From contig CAIRBK010000072.1 in the NCBI GenBank assembly GCA_903876795.1, positions 1 to 64,000 of the forward strand: DNA of 64,000 nt, read 5' to 3'. Below are positions 1-10,600 of the stretch, one piece after another (the stretch's first letter is position 1; the number at the start of each line of letters is the position of its first letter). The position numbers and the translations under genes are program-made. This DNA comes from an uncultured Verrucomicrobiota bacterium (GTDB lineage: Bacteria; Verrucomicrobiota; Verrucomicrobiia; Opitutales; Opitutaceae). The notes below the pieces were generated by a model. That model saw only the letters and a program-made list of their open reading frames with translations. It had not been told where the DNA came from and made no database searches.

Positions 1-127
1 CCGCGTAACGCAGAACCAGCCTGGCTCGAAAGGCCAGCGCTTGCGGCGTGTTGTCAGCCCTCTCCAACTCTCGCAGGGCCGCAAGTTGCTCATCATCCAA
101 GACCAAGGGAATAGCTCTTCTCGACAT
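1..127 (-). CDS. IS630-type transposase, N-terminal part (cut by window edge)
   Basis: The minus-strand frame opens with ATG at 127-125 and reads MSRRAIPLVLDDEQ, continuing with a helix-turn-helix-like segment ending LAFRARLVLRYA at the window edge. The 'ALAFRARLVLRYA' pattern resembles the start of the N-terminal HTH of IS630-family transposases, which typically begin with a segment like 'RRAQIVLRAA'. Only 42 residues are visible, so the DDE domain and intactness cannot be judged. It could also be a free-standing HTH protein of the same fold. The palindrome 66 bases upstream of its start may be part of the same element. Confidence 0.6.
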   Translation of the reverse strand, partial: MSRRAIPLVLDDEQLAALRELERADNTPQALAFRARLVLRYA

Positions 128-439
128 GACAAGAGCCTGTACGAAAACTGTAATATGTAAAGACATTAAGAGGTCAGAACACTAGCGGCACCTTTCAGTG
201 GTTCACTTCCAGCGAAATACCCTCCGGGTATTCCTTGGTCGTTAACCACTGAAATTTGCTCGCCATCTTACCCCGCTACTCCGCCTTCGACTGAATTTCT
301 ACGGCTAAGCTTCGCGCTAACCGCCAGGATTGCCCAGTGGGCGCGCTAAACGCGTGCCCGCTTTTTCGTATAACGATGCCTACCTTGGTTAATGCAGGCA
401 GATTTCTTTTTAACCTAAAGGTTTTACCCCAGCCTTCGC
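128..439. other. Intergenic region between the transposase fragment and the large secreted protein
   Basis: No convincing gene is present here. The stretch holds a nested palindrome (193-254, listed separately). Overlapping short frames have no recognisable protein features. An AAAGG-like motif lies about 20 bases ahead of the ATG at 440, too far to be a good ribosome site. The region probably carries the promoter of the downstream gene, but no clear -35/-10 pair was identified. Confidence 0.5.
193..254. repeat. Nested palindromic element
   Basis: TTTCAGTGGTT at 193-203 is perfectly complementary to AACCACTGAAA at 244-254. A second perfect 7-bp inverted repeat, AATACCC/GGGTATT with a 3-base loop (216-232), lies between them. 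The layout is an outer stem enclosing an inner hairpin. It sits just upstream of a transposase start, so it may be part of a mobile element end or an independent repeat. Confidence 0.6.
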
Positions 440-3400
440 ATGCCCGCTCTCGCCTCCGCTTGGTTTCGCCCGGCCTCACTTCCCCGTGGCTACACGCCCC
501 CTCCTGCAGCGCGACTCTCCATCAAGCGTTGGAACGTTTGGCGCTTGGGTGCCCTGATTATTTATCTTTTTGTCGGCGTGGCGTTTGGGCAGGTGGCGCA
601 AGTCACTCCTTGGCGGGAGCTCCCGCTCGGAGGAGGGGGTTACTTCACCGGCATTCATTTTCACCCGACCCAAGCGGGTCTCGCCTACCTTATGTCCGAT
701 GTGGCGGGGCCTTGGAAGCGATCCGCCAACACTGAACGCTGGAGAAACCTCGCCTATTCCAGCTACGCGCCCACCATGATCACGGGTGGCTACACGGCTT
801 CCGGCACCAGTGCCCTCGCCTTTGACCCTCGTTCCACTCAAGTAATTTATGGCGAGTTCCTTGGCCGAGGATCGGGGAGTGCGCTCGGCGGTCTCTACAA
901 GTCCACGGATGGAGGCGATACCTGGACGGTTACTTGTCCCGTATGGGCCGACCCGAACTACGTTTCGGGCACCAACGCGCGCAAATGGGGACCCGCACTC
1001 ATGATCGATCCCAGAAACGCGGACGTGGTTTACTTCGGGAGCATGAAAGACGGCGTAAAGCGCACACTCAATGCCGGTGGGCAGTGGACTACGGTTCGCG
1101 CCTACGATGGCGACGGTGCCGACTCCCTACTCAGGATGGTCCGTCAAGTCGTAGTCGATGGTGCCTCGCCGGAAATCAGCGGACGCTCTTCCGTGGTTTA
1201 TGCCGGCGTTTATGACTTGGGGATAACGCGGAGCCTGGATGGCGGCACGACTTGGTCACCGATGTCGGATGCGTTTAATCAAGGTCTGCTCGCCCTGCGT
1301 CCTACCTCAAGCACAAGCACGTTCTTTGTCAGCAGTATGGCGATCGGTCCGGATCGCAGTCTCTATGTCACCCACGTAAACGGACTCGCACGCTTTAATC
1401 CTAATACGCAGACATGGAGCCAGATCTCCATTCCCGGCACCGTAGCCGACTCCACGATGGATTATGTAGTGGCAACGACCGGACCCGGTGGAGATAACTC
1501 CACGACGCGCTTGGTGGTTTTGGGAAGTCGCGATACGAGCGACTTTTTCCGCTGGACGGTTTTTCGTTCGGTTAACGGAGGCGGTAGTTGGCTGCCGGCT
1601 TTATATCCCGGAGCAGGGGGCAGCACCAGTGTTACCAATGCATCCTGGCAAACGAACAACTGGCTTTTTGCGGCCTCTGCCAGCGTAACGCTCAATCCCG
1701 GCACCGAAGGAGAAGTATATGTGACGGACGCGTTCAGTTTGTGGAAATCCACCAACTTCTGGTCCACCGGCACTGTCGCTTGGACCAATGACACCAAGGG
1801 GGCGGAAAATGTGGTGGCCATCACCCTTCACTCCGCCCCGGCTTCTTCTGCCGGGACTGCCGCCCCGATTTATACGGGGTGCTCCGATGTGGAGGGGTTT
1901 CGTTATCCGAATTTGGTTACCGCGCCCACAACCAGAATCCGGGCACCCGGAGAATCAACCAATTACGTCACCTCGATAGCCTCCTTGGAATCAAACCCGG
2001 ACGTCGTCTGGGCGGCGAAAACGAGGAACTATCGCAATATCAGATCCACCACGACCGCCGATGGAGCCTTGCTCAAGTCCTCCAATGGCGGGGTGACATG
2101 GTCTGTAACTCAAGCCAATCCCCTTGCCAGCGGACAGAGTTTTGCCGGTGCCAAGATCGCTGTTTCAGCGGGTAACGGCAATAATGTGGTCTTTATGCCC
2201 GGTGATTATCGCGGTGTCGCGAGCAGTGCCGATGAAAATGTCAAGGACGCACCGCGGAACAACTTGCCGAATCGCTACACCACGGATGGCGGCCAGACGT
2301 GGAATACATGCTTGATATCGGGAACTTCGAATCCATTGCCGAATTTCGTGACGGACTCGGCCCTTCGCAACACGGCATACGTAGCCAGCAGGTTTCTCGC
2401 CGCCGATAAGGTCAACAACGGCTGGTTCTATGCAATGTCCGGTGGACAGAGTGGCTCCGCCGGCAAGGTATGGAGGAGCTTCGATGGAGGGGCTACGTGG
2501 TCACTGGGCAGCGGAGTGCTGACCACGTGGGGCCTGTTCGATAGCATTTCGCCCCCGCATCTCGCCGCCGCGCCGGGCCGGGCGGGAGAAGTGTGGGCGG
2601 GGGCTTCGGGAAATGGTATTTTTAGGTCTACCGATGCGGGCAATACCTGGAGCCGGATCACCTTCTTCAAGGCTCCGGGCGGTGTCGATAACCGCTCTTC
2701 TTTGGTTTCCTTTGGCAAAGAATTCCCGGGCACGGATCCGGATAATCCCACGGTCTATGTGTTCACCTTCCCCGCCGGCGGCTCGAAGCCGAATCTGTAT
2801 CGCTGCACTAACCTCAAGGCCGCCGGCACCAATAATGCCGCGCTCGTCTGGAATCTGGTGGAGGACTGGGACCACGGCTGGCAACCTTATCTAATCGAAG
2901 GAGATCGGCAGGTTTATGGGCGCGTGCACCTGGCTGGTGCCTACTTCGCCTACGCCCAGACCGACGGTTTGACCGGCTGGTGGCGCTTCCGGGAAACCTC
3001 CGGCTCCACCGCCGCCGAGAGCTTGGGTTCCGGTTTGACGGCCAGCTTCACCGCCGCTCCGACGTGGACGGTCGCGCCCCCGTCGCCGGTGGTCGGGTTG
3101 ATCGGCACGAACGCCGCGCGCATAACCGACTCGCCGCTGCTGGATGGCACGGACCGCCTCTCCCTCGCGTTCTGGGTCTATCCCGCCAATCTGGATGGCA
3201 CGACCCCGCGTTTCGTCCTCGGCAAACGCACCTCCGCCGCCGCCAACGACGCGGCCTACACCGCCTTTTTCCATACCGGCAACCGGCTCTTTATCGATCT
3301 TGCCACGGATAACAACCGGTTCTCGACCAACACCGCCTTCCTCAACAACCGGTGGTATCACGTCGCCATCGTCTATGACGGTACGAAACCCGCCGTCGAG

Positions 3401-5848
3401 CGCGCGCGCGTCTATATCAACGGCATTCTCGACAAGACCGCGGCCGAAACCAGCGCCACGCTGCCGGATAGCACACAGGATTTATGGATCGGCCGGGGCG
3501 ACGCGACCTCCACCGATTTCCTCAACGCCCGGCTTGGCGATCTCCGCCTGTATCGTTCCTCCTTGGACGACGCGGACGTGGCCGGGATCGTTGCCTTGGG
3601 CGGCTTTATTAAAACCTCGACTTGGAATGCCGCCGTCGGCGCCGGTTGGAATACAGCCGGGAATTGGCTCGGCGGCAGCGTCCCCACTGCGAAAGAAAAC
3701 CTCGTTTTCGACGGCGACATCTGGACCTCCGGAACGATCACCAACACGTTCCCCAGTGATTCTCTGACCATCAACGATCTCACGATCCAGGATTTCTCCC
3801 GCAATTGGGCCTTCGGCAGTGCTGGCAACAGGTTTAATCTGGCGGGAAACTTCTACGCCCTGGGCAACTCAGGAGCCACCCGGGTCCATGACTTCAGTAG
3901 TCCCTTCAGCTTAAATGCCGGCATCCATGAGTTTAACATCGTCAATGGCGTGGTTAATTCGACCACGGTGCAGTTCCAGGGGGCCAGTGTTATCTCCGGA
4001 GCCGGTGGCATCCTGAAGACTGGCCAGGGCACGATGGCGTTCAACGGTGCCAATGCGAATACCTACGGCGGCCTGACCACCCTGAGTGAGGGCATCCTCC
4101 GCCTGAACAAAACCGCCGGTCAAAATGCCATTGCCGGGGACCTCACGCTCGCAGGAGGCACCTTGCAATGGTCGGCCAATCACCAGATCGCCGATACCGC
4201 GACCCTCACCGTCACCGGACCTGCCACGGCTACGCTCAGCACCTCCTCCGTAAGTGCCCTGGAAACCATCGCCGCAATAACTTACAATGGAAGCGGTGCG
4301 CTTGCCTTGGGGGGCCTCGCCCTGACCGCCGGCAGCGTCGATCTCAGCGGCTTCACCGGACTGAGCTCCGATCCGGCGCTCCTGCTCGAAGGCTCAAATG
4401 TTAACTTCGTCGCTGAACTGACCGTGGGTGGAGCGGGACTCAAACTCACCGGCCAAAAAATCCAGCTCAACTCCAGCAACACGGTTAACGCCAAAGGAAA
4501 CCGTCTTTTGCTGGGCGGCGACGTCACCGCTTCCGGCATCAACACGATCACCACCAACGGGACCACACCCGCCGCAGGACTGATAAACGAACTCGCGCTC
4601 GGCGCCGCCGTGCGCGAGTTCAGCATCTCCGGCGGCACCACGACGATCGCTAACACGGGCTCGACCAATCTCCGTCTCAGCGGCACGGGCGGCATCCGCA
4701 AAACCGGTCCCGGTCTGCTCTCCGTGGGAACCCAGAATACCTACTCCGGGGAGACAAAAATCATCGCCGGCCCCTTCACCCTGGCCAGCGGTGGCAACAT
4801 CAATGCCAGCAGCCAAGTCTCCGTGTCCGGTGGGGCGACCTTCACTAACAACAGCGGCACGGCCATTACTCCGGCTCTGACCCTGGAGGAAGGTGCTATT
4901 CTGGCTGGCACGAATGCCTTCACGCCCCCGTCTCTTGCCATCACCGCCGATCTCACCGGCGGCACCTTCTCCAGCATCACGGCGGGCGCAGCGAATCTCA
5001 CCAAGGCCGGAACCCTCGCGCTTACCCTCGCGAACATCACTCCCGGCACTTACAGCCTCTTCACCGGCACACCGGCCGGTACGTTCAGCGGGGTGGTCGT
5101 GAACGGAACGTCGCTCACGACCACGAACTCCGGCTCAACCTATGCCGGCACGATCGCAACCATGGGTTACACCTTTAACCATGCGGCCAACACCCTGGAG
5201 CTTGCGGTGGTCATTCCAGGGACTCCCACGCTGACATTAGGCACGTCAAACGCCGGCGTCGCGCTGTCTTGGACCGACCCCGATAACTTGGAAACCGCCT
5301 TCACGCTGGAGCGCGAGTCGGCCGGTGTATGGGCGGCGCTCAAGACGCTGGGGCAGAATGTTCTTTCCGATATTGATACAAACATCACAACCGCCGGCCT
5401 CTACCGCTACCGGGTGCGCGGCACAAACCCCAATGGCTCAGGCGCGTGGTCGAATATCGTGGAATCCAACTGGACTGAACTGGAGGCTTGGCGCGTCGGC
5501 AAGGGTTTCGCGCGCGATGGCAGTGGTCCCGGGGCCAACACCGGTGATCCCGATGGCGATGGGGTCAACAACTTGCTCGAATACGCCCTGGGCCGGGAAC
5601 CGCAGTCACCCGATTCCGCTCCACCCACCTCCGGCTCGCTCGACGGCTCGGGCAGACTCACGCTCACCTTTTTCCGCGCAAGATCCCCTGCCAATGTGAC
5701 TTACACAGTGCAAGCCAGCGGAGACCTCGCCACATGGACGGATCTGGCAGTGAATCCCGGCAGCGTGGGACAAAATGTGTCCGTGCCCGACAATGCGCCC
5801 GCCGTTACCCCGCGTCGTTTCCTCCGCCTGAAAGTCAGCACTCCCTGA
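440..5848 (+). CDS. Secreted GH74/sialidase-like Asp-box protein with LamG domain and autotransporter-associated repeats
   Basis: This 1802-aa protein is predicted to be exported. A hydrophobic segment at about residues 35-51 ends VAFGQ, after a rather long N-region; TTG at 545 is an alternative start. Residues about 55-830 contain at least eight Asp-box-like motifs (for example STDGGDTW, SLDGGTTW, SFDGGATW, STDAGNTW), typical of beta-propellers. The opening 'GGGGYFTGIHFHP...SDVAGPW' strongly recalls GH74 xyloglucanases, where the Asp of the equivalent DVGG motif is catalytic. Residues about 840-1055 (GLTGWWRF...) look like a LamG/concanavalin fold. Residues about 1060-1590 hold autotransporter-associated beta-strand repeats (GGILKTGQGTM, GGIRKTGPGLL). 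A fibronectin-III-like stretch lies at about 1594-1677. The last 120 residues carry DPDGDGVNNLLEYALG and a domain shared with other proteins in this window. Likely role: extracellular polysaccharide cleavage or binding. GH74 assignment is by motif recall only. Confidence 0.85.
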   Translation: MPALASAWFRPASLPRGYTPPPAARLSIKRWNVWRLGALIIYLFVGVAFGQVAQVTPWRELPLGGGGYFTGIHFHPTQAGLAYLMSDVAGPWKRSANTERWRNLAYSSYAPTMITGGYTASGTSALAFDPRSTQVIYGEFLGRGSGSALGGLYKSTDGGDTWTVTCPVWADPNYVSGTNARKWGPALMIDPRNADVVYFGSMKDGVKRTLNAGGQWTTVRAYDGDGADSLLRMVRQVVVDGASPEISGRSSVVYAGVYDLGITRSLDGGTTWSPMSDAFNQGLLALRPTSSTSTFFVSSMAIGPDRSLYVTHVNGLARFNPNTQTWSQISIPGTVADSTMDYVVATTGPGGDNSTTRLVVLGSRDTSDFFRWTVFRSVNGGGSWLPALYPGAGGSTSVTNASWQTNNWLFAASASVTLNPGTEGEVYVTDAFSLWKSTNFWSTGTVAWTNDTKGAENVVAITLHSAPASSAGTAAPIYTGCSDVEGFRYPNLVTAPTTRIRAPGESTNYVTSIASLESNPDVVWAAKTRNYRNIRSTTTADGALLKSSNGGVTWSVTQANPLASGQSFAGAKIAVSAGNGNNVVFMPGDYRGVASSADENVKDAPRNNLPNRYTTDGGQTWNTCLISGTSNPLPNFVTDSALRNTAYVASRFLAADKVNNGWFYAMSGGQSGSAGKVWRSFDGGATWSLGSGVLTTWGLFDSISPPHLAAAPGRAGEVWAGASGNGIFRSTDAGNTWSRITFFKAPGGVDNRSSLVSFGKEFPGTDPDNPTVYVFTFPAGGSKPNLYRCTNLKAAGTNNAALVWNLVEDWDHGWQPYLIEGDRQVYGRVHLAGAYFAYAQTDGLTGWWRFRETSGSTAAESLGSGLTASFTAAPTWTVAPPSPVVGLIGTNAARITDSPLLDGTDRLSLAFWVYPANLDGTTPRFVLGKRTSAAANDAAYTAFFHTGNRLFIDLATDNNRFSTNTAFLNNRWYHVAIVYDGTKPAVERARVYINGILDKTAAETSATLPDSTQDLWIGRGDATSTDFLNARLGDLRLYRSSLDDADVAGIVALGGFIKTSTWNAAVGAGWNTAGNWLGGSVPTAKENLVFDGDIWTSGTITNTFPSDSLTINDLTIQDFSRNWAFGSAGNRFNLAGNFYALGNSGATRVHDFSSPFSLNAGIHEFNIVNGVVNSTTVQFQGASVISGAGGILKTGQGTMAFNGANANTYGGLTTLSEGILRLNKTAGQNAIAGDLTLAGGTLQWSANHQIADTATLTVTGPATATLSTSSVSALETIAAITYNGSGALALGGLALTAGSVDLSGFTGLSSDPALLLEGSNVNFVAELTVGGAGLKLTGQKIQLNSSNTVNAKGNRLLLGGDVTASGINTITTNGTTPAAGLINELALGAAVREFSISGGTTTIANTGSTNLRLSGTGGIRKTGPGLLSVGTQNTYSGETKIIAGPFTLASGGNINASSQVSVSGGATFTNNSGTAITPALTLEEGAILAGTNAFTPPSLAITADLTGGTFSSITAGAANLTKAGTLALTLANITPGTYSLFTGTPAGTFSGVVVNGTSLTTTNSGSTYAGTIATMGYTFNHAANTLELAVVIPGTPTLTLGTSNAGVALSWTDPDNLETAFTLERESAGVWAALKTLGQNVLSDIDTNITTAGLYRYRVRGTNPNGSGAWSNIVESNWTELEAWRVGKGFARDGSGPGANTGDPDGDGVNNLLEYALGREPQSPDSAPPTSGSLDGSGRLTLTFFRARSPANVTYTVQASGDLATWTDLAVNPGSVGQNVSVPDNAPAVTPRRFLRLKVSTP

Positions 5849-6020
5849 GACGAGCCGTTGCGACCTAACTTATTCTCAAGCGAATCCCCGCAAGTGCCTG
5901 TAAACCTTGGTTTTCGCAGCGAAGCATTACGCTTATATATAACCCGAGTGCTCCAATCTGCTGAACAATGTCAGCACTAGCCTCGTTGTTTCAAATATCG
6001 AATCGTTCAATTTGGATCCT

Positions 6021-7595
6021 ATGAGTTACACCTTACCCATTTCTGAAACCCCTTATAATAAATTAGTTGTGGATGGCAAAGTTTATCACCCTCCCGCCGC
6101 CACGCGAGGCTCGGCGGATAGACCCATCCTCACGCCGGCCGTGCCCCGTTACCCGCGGATCAATGGCGCGAAGATTGCCGGAGTGCGTCCCGGCAGCCCG
6201 TTCCTCTACCGCGTCAGTGTGAGCGGCCAGCGTCCGCTGGCACTGAGCGTCGTCGGGTTGCCACCGGGCCTGAGCTTTGATGCCGACAACTCGGTGCTCT
6301 CGGGGACCTTGCTCTCGACCGGGCGGCATACCGTGAAAATCGAAGCCTCGAACGCCCACGGCCGCGCGACCCGCGAACTGCGCATCGTGGTCGGCCCCGA
6401 GTTCTCCCTCACGCCTCCAATGGGCTTCAACACCTACGGCGGCTGGGGCCCTTTCATCAGCGAAGCCCAGGTGCGCGCCGGAGCCGCCGCCTTGATCGCC
6501 AGCGGCCTCGCCGATCACGGCTACCATTACGTCAACATCGACGACGGCTGGCAGGGCGTGCGCGGCGGCCCGCTCAACGCCATCCAGCCCAACGAAAAAT
6601 TCGGCGACTTGAAGGTGTTTTGTGACGACATGCACCGGCTCGGCCTCAAGACCGGGACCTATTCCACGCCTTGGACCAGTTCTTACGAGGGCTTTTGCGG
6701 CGGCAGCAGCCGCACGTCCGACGGTGCTTGGGAGCGACCCAATCCTCCCCGCAGCGGGATTGGCCTCTTCGGGCAGTATCGCTTTGAAAAAGCCGATGCG
6801 CAGCAGTGGGCGGAATGGGGTTTTGATTACGCCAAATACGATTGGATCATCAACTCACCCGAACTCGCCCGCGCCATGTCCGAGGCGCTGCGTGACCAGT
6901 CGCGCGACATCGTTCTGGAGCTTTCCAACGACGCTCCGTTACGCGACGCCGATGCCTACACCGGTCTCGCCCAGATGTGCCGCACCACCGGCGACATCGT
7001 TGACGTGTGGGACCGCACCCAGCTCGAGCCCGAGAAACGCTCCTGGGCGCACGGCGTGCGCGACATCTGGAAACAGCACCGCGACTGGGCGCGTTTTAAC
7101 CGCCCCGGCCATTGGAACATGCCCTGTCCCCTGCGCGTCGGCGTGCTCGGCGGCTGGGACCTCAAGCCGCTCCAGCCCACCCGCCTGACCGTGGACGAAC
7201 AGTATGCCCACATCAGCCTCTGGGCCTTGTGGTCCGCCCCGCTCATCATCGGCTGCCCCGTCGAGCGTCTCGATGAGTTCACCCTCGCTCTACTCAACAA
7301 CGACGAAGTCATCGCCGTCGATCAGGACCCGCTCGGACAACAGGCCCGCGACTTCGCCGTCGAATGCGGCGAGGTGCTGGTCAAAGACCTCGAAGACGGC
7401 ACCAAAGCCGTCGGTCTTTTCAACCCCGGCAACGCCACCGCAGTGGTCACCGTCACCTGGGAGCAACTCGGCCTCGCCGGCCCGCAACACGTCCGCGACC
7501 TCTGGCGCCAGCAGGATGTCGGCGTCTCCGACGGCGGTTTCTCCGCCCAGGTAAACAGCCACGGCGTCGTGCTGGTCTCGTTTCGTTCCGCCTAA
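6021..7595 (+). CDS. GH27 family alpha-galactosidase with N-terminal putative Ig domain
   Basis: This 524-aa enzyme is predicted to hydrolyse terminal alpha-galactosides, as in galactomannan or raffinose-type sugars. Residues about 45-127 form a putative Ig-like (He_PIG) domain (LPPGLSFDADNSVLSGT). The GH27 barrel starts at LTPPMGFNTYGGW. The expected nucleophile is Asp274 in KYDW and the acid/base is Asp325 in RTTGDI. The usual WNDPDML motif is replaced by HWNMPCPL, a change at the active-site rim. No signal peptide is apparent, so it is probably cytoplasmic or exported by an unrecognised route. ATG at 6021 was chosen over an in-frame TTG three codons upstream; neither has a clear Shine-Dalgarno. 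It lies 28 bases before the DUF5107 gene and probably shares its transcript. Confidence 0.9.
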   Translation: MSYTLPISETPYNKLVVDGKVYHPPAATRGSADRPILTPAVPRYPRINGAKIAGVRPGSPFLYRVSVSGQRPLALSVVGLPPGLSFDADNSVLSGTLLSTGRHTVKIEASNAHGRATRELRIVVGPEFSLTPPMGFNTYGGWGPFISEAQVRAGAAALIASGLADHGYHYVNIDDGWQGVRGGPLNAIQPNEKFGDLKVFCDDMHRLGLKTGTYSTPWTSSYEGFCGGSSRTSDGAWERPNPPRSGIGLFGQYRFEKADAQQWAEWGFDYAKYDWIINSPELARAMSEALRDQSRDIVLELSNDAPLRDADAYTGLAQMCRTTGDIVDVWDRTQLEPEKRSWAHGVRDIWKQHRDWARFNRPGHWNMPCPLRVGVLGGWDLKPLQPTRLTVDEQYAHISLWALWSAPLIIGCPVERLDEFTLALLNNDEVIAVDQDPLGQQARDFAVECGEVLVKDLEDGTKAVGLFNPGNATAVVTVTWEQLGLAGPQHVRDLWRQQDVGVSDGGFSAQVNSHGVVLVSFRSA

Positions 7596-7623
7596 CTTTT
7601 TTCCCGTCTCTTTATCCACCCTG

Positions 7624-10600
7624 ATGAATAAAAACTCTGTCTCCATCCGCCGCGCACCCATCGTCATCCCGACCTACCAGCCGCAGTCGCCCGACAAAAA
7701 CCCGATGTTCCTCGAACGCCGCGTCTATCAAGGCAGCAGCGGTCGGGTTTACCCCTTGCCGTGCGTGGATCGCTTCGACGAAACCAAGACCGACCGCGCC
7801 TACGACTCCCTCCTGATCGAAAACGAATTCATTGAGGTGCTGATTCTGCCCGAGCTGGGCGGACGCATCCACGCGGCCAAGGACAAAACCAACGGCTACG
7901 ACTTCCTCTACCGCAACGAGGTCATCAAGCCCGCTCTGATCGGCCTCGCCGGCTCCTGGGCTTCCGGCGGCATCGAGTTCAACTGGCCGCAGCATCACCG
8001 CCCCTCGACCTTCATGCCGACGGATGTCGAGATTGAGGAACACGCCGACGGCTCCAAAACCATCTGGCTCAGCGAACACGATCCGCTCTGCCGCATGAAG
8101 GGTATGCACGGCATCTGCCTCCACCCCGGACGCTCCGTCATCGAACTCAAAGTCCGCGCCTACAACCGCACGCCCTTCGTCCAGACTTTCCTCTGGTGGG
8201 CCAACGTCGCCACCCGCGTCCACGAGGGCTACCAATCCTTCCTCCCGCCCGACGTCACCCACGTCGCCGACCACGCCAAGGGCTCCACCAGCACGTTCCC
8301 GCACTGCACGGGCACCTACTACGGCGTCAACTACGCCGAACGTGCGAAATCCGGCGTGCCGAAGCACGAACGCCCGCCCGCCTTCGTCCCGCCCCACTGC
8401 CGCGACGGCGAACTCCCGCCCGAGATCGCCAGACTCGCCGAGCAGGGCTACGCCCCCAACGACCTCACCTGGTATGCCAACATCCCGGTGCCCACCTCCT
8501 AAATGTGCATCGGCTCCAAGGAGGACTCCTTCGGCGGCTACGACCACTTCAAGCAGGCCGGCCTCATCCACGTTGCCAACCATCACATCTCCCCCGGCAA
8601 GAAACAATGGACCTGGGGCAACCACGCCTTCGGCTACGCGTGGGATCGCAACCTCACCGACCCCGAAACCGGCACCGGCGAACACCCGCCCTACATCGAG
8701 CTCATGGCCGGCGTTTACACCGACAACCAGCCCGACTTCTCCTTCCTCCAACCCGGCGAAACCAAGACGTGGAGCCAATTCTGGTATCCAATCCAAGGCA
8801 TCGGCCCGTCGCAAAAAGCCAGCGTGGATGCTGCCCTCAGCCTCACCGTGAACAACGGCGTCGCTCGCCTCGGTGCCCAAACAACTCGCATTGAGAACGC
8901 CACCGTCACGCTCACCCGTCACGGCCAGACCCTCTTTACCCAAACCGCCGAACTCGCCCCCGACCGTCCCCTCGTCACCACCGTCCAACTCTCGCCCGCG
9001 ACCGTGTTGACCGACCTGCGTCTGACCCTCGTGACCGCCGACGGACGCGAACTCCTCGTCTATCAACCCAAAACCCCCGCCACCAACGAACCCGCGCCCG
9101 CGACCGAGCCGCCGCCGCCCGCCGAAGTGAAGACCATTGAGGAACTCTACCTCAACGGCCTCCACCTCTCCCAGTATCGCCACCCGACCCGCATGGCCGA
9201 GCCCTACTTCGAGGAAGCCCTGCGCCGCGATCCCTCCGACGCCCGCACCAACAACGCCCTCGGCACCCTGCGTCTCATCAACGCCGATTTCGCCAAGGCC
9301 GAAACCCACCTCCGCACCGCCATCGCCCGGCTCACCCATCGCAACCCCAACCCCTACGATGGCGAAGCCTACTACCAACTCGGCCTCACCCTCCGCTACC
9401 GCGCCGACGCCGTCCAAGCCGATGGCGAAACCGCCCAGGCCGATGAACTCCTGGCCGACGCCTACGCCGCGCTCTACAAAGCCACTTGGAACCAAGCCTG
9501 GCAGGCCGCCGGTTACCACGCCCTCGCCGAGATCGACGCCCGCCGCCACGACTGGCTCGCCGCTCTCGACCACCTCGACCGCGCCCTGAGCGTCAACACC
9601 GACAACCTCAAAGCCCGCGACCTCCGCGCCCTCGTTCTGCGCAAACTGAACCGCGCCGACGAAGCTACCGCCGCCCTCCGCGCCACCCGCGCCCTAGACC
9701 CGCTCGACTGGTGGGCTCGCCTCCTGCTTGGCGAAGAAATCCGCTGCGATTCGCAGACCCGCCTCGACCTTGCCCACGACTTCGCCCGCGCCGGATTCTA
9801 CGCCGAAGCGCTCGCCGTCCTCGCGCCCGCCACCCCCGAACCCACCGCCGGCACCGGCCCCACGCTCGCCTACACCCGCGCTTGGCTGCACCGTTTGCTC
9901 GGCAACACCAAGGCCACCGCATCCGAACTCGAAACCGCTGCCAAAACCGACCGCGATTATTGTTTTCCCCATCGCGTCGAGGAGGCCGTCATCCTCGCCT
10001 GGGCCATCGCGCAAAACCCCGCCGACGCCCGCGCCCGCTACTACCTCGGCAACCTTTACTACGACCGCAAACGCCACCAAGAAGCCATCGCCCTCTGGGA
10101 ACAATCCGCCGCACTCGACCCCGACTTCTCCATCGTCTGGCGCAACCTCGGCATCGGTTACTTCAACATCCTCGAACAACGCGAAAAAGCGCAGCAGGCT
10201 TACGAGCGCGCCTACGAACTCGCCCCGACCGACGCCCGCCTGCTCTTCGAGCGCGACCTGCTCTGGAAACGTCTCGGCACCACCGCTGCCACGCGCTTGG
10301 CCGCCCTCGAAAAACACCTCCCGCAAGTCCGTCGCCGCGACGATCTCTCGGTCGAATACGCCGACCTCCTCAACCAAGTCGGCCGTCACACCGACGCGCT
10401 CGCCTATCTCGGTTCGCGCCGCTTCCAGCCTTGGGAAGGCGGCGAAGGGCTCGCCCGCACCCAACACGAACGCACCCACCTCGCCCTCGGCCGCCAGGCC
10501 CTCGCCGTCGGCGATGCCGCCCGCGCCCTCCAGCACTTCGAGACCGCGCTGATCGCTCCGCCCAACCTCGGCGAGACCAAGCACCTCCTCGCCAACCGCA

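Noticed and set aside
7612-9573. 653-codon open frame on the minus strand, opposite the DUF5107 gene
   Set aside because: Gly/Val/Glu-rich composition, no domain, and exact opposition to a gene with family similarity mark it as a shadow caused by high GC.
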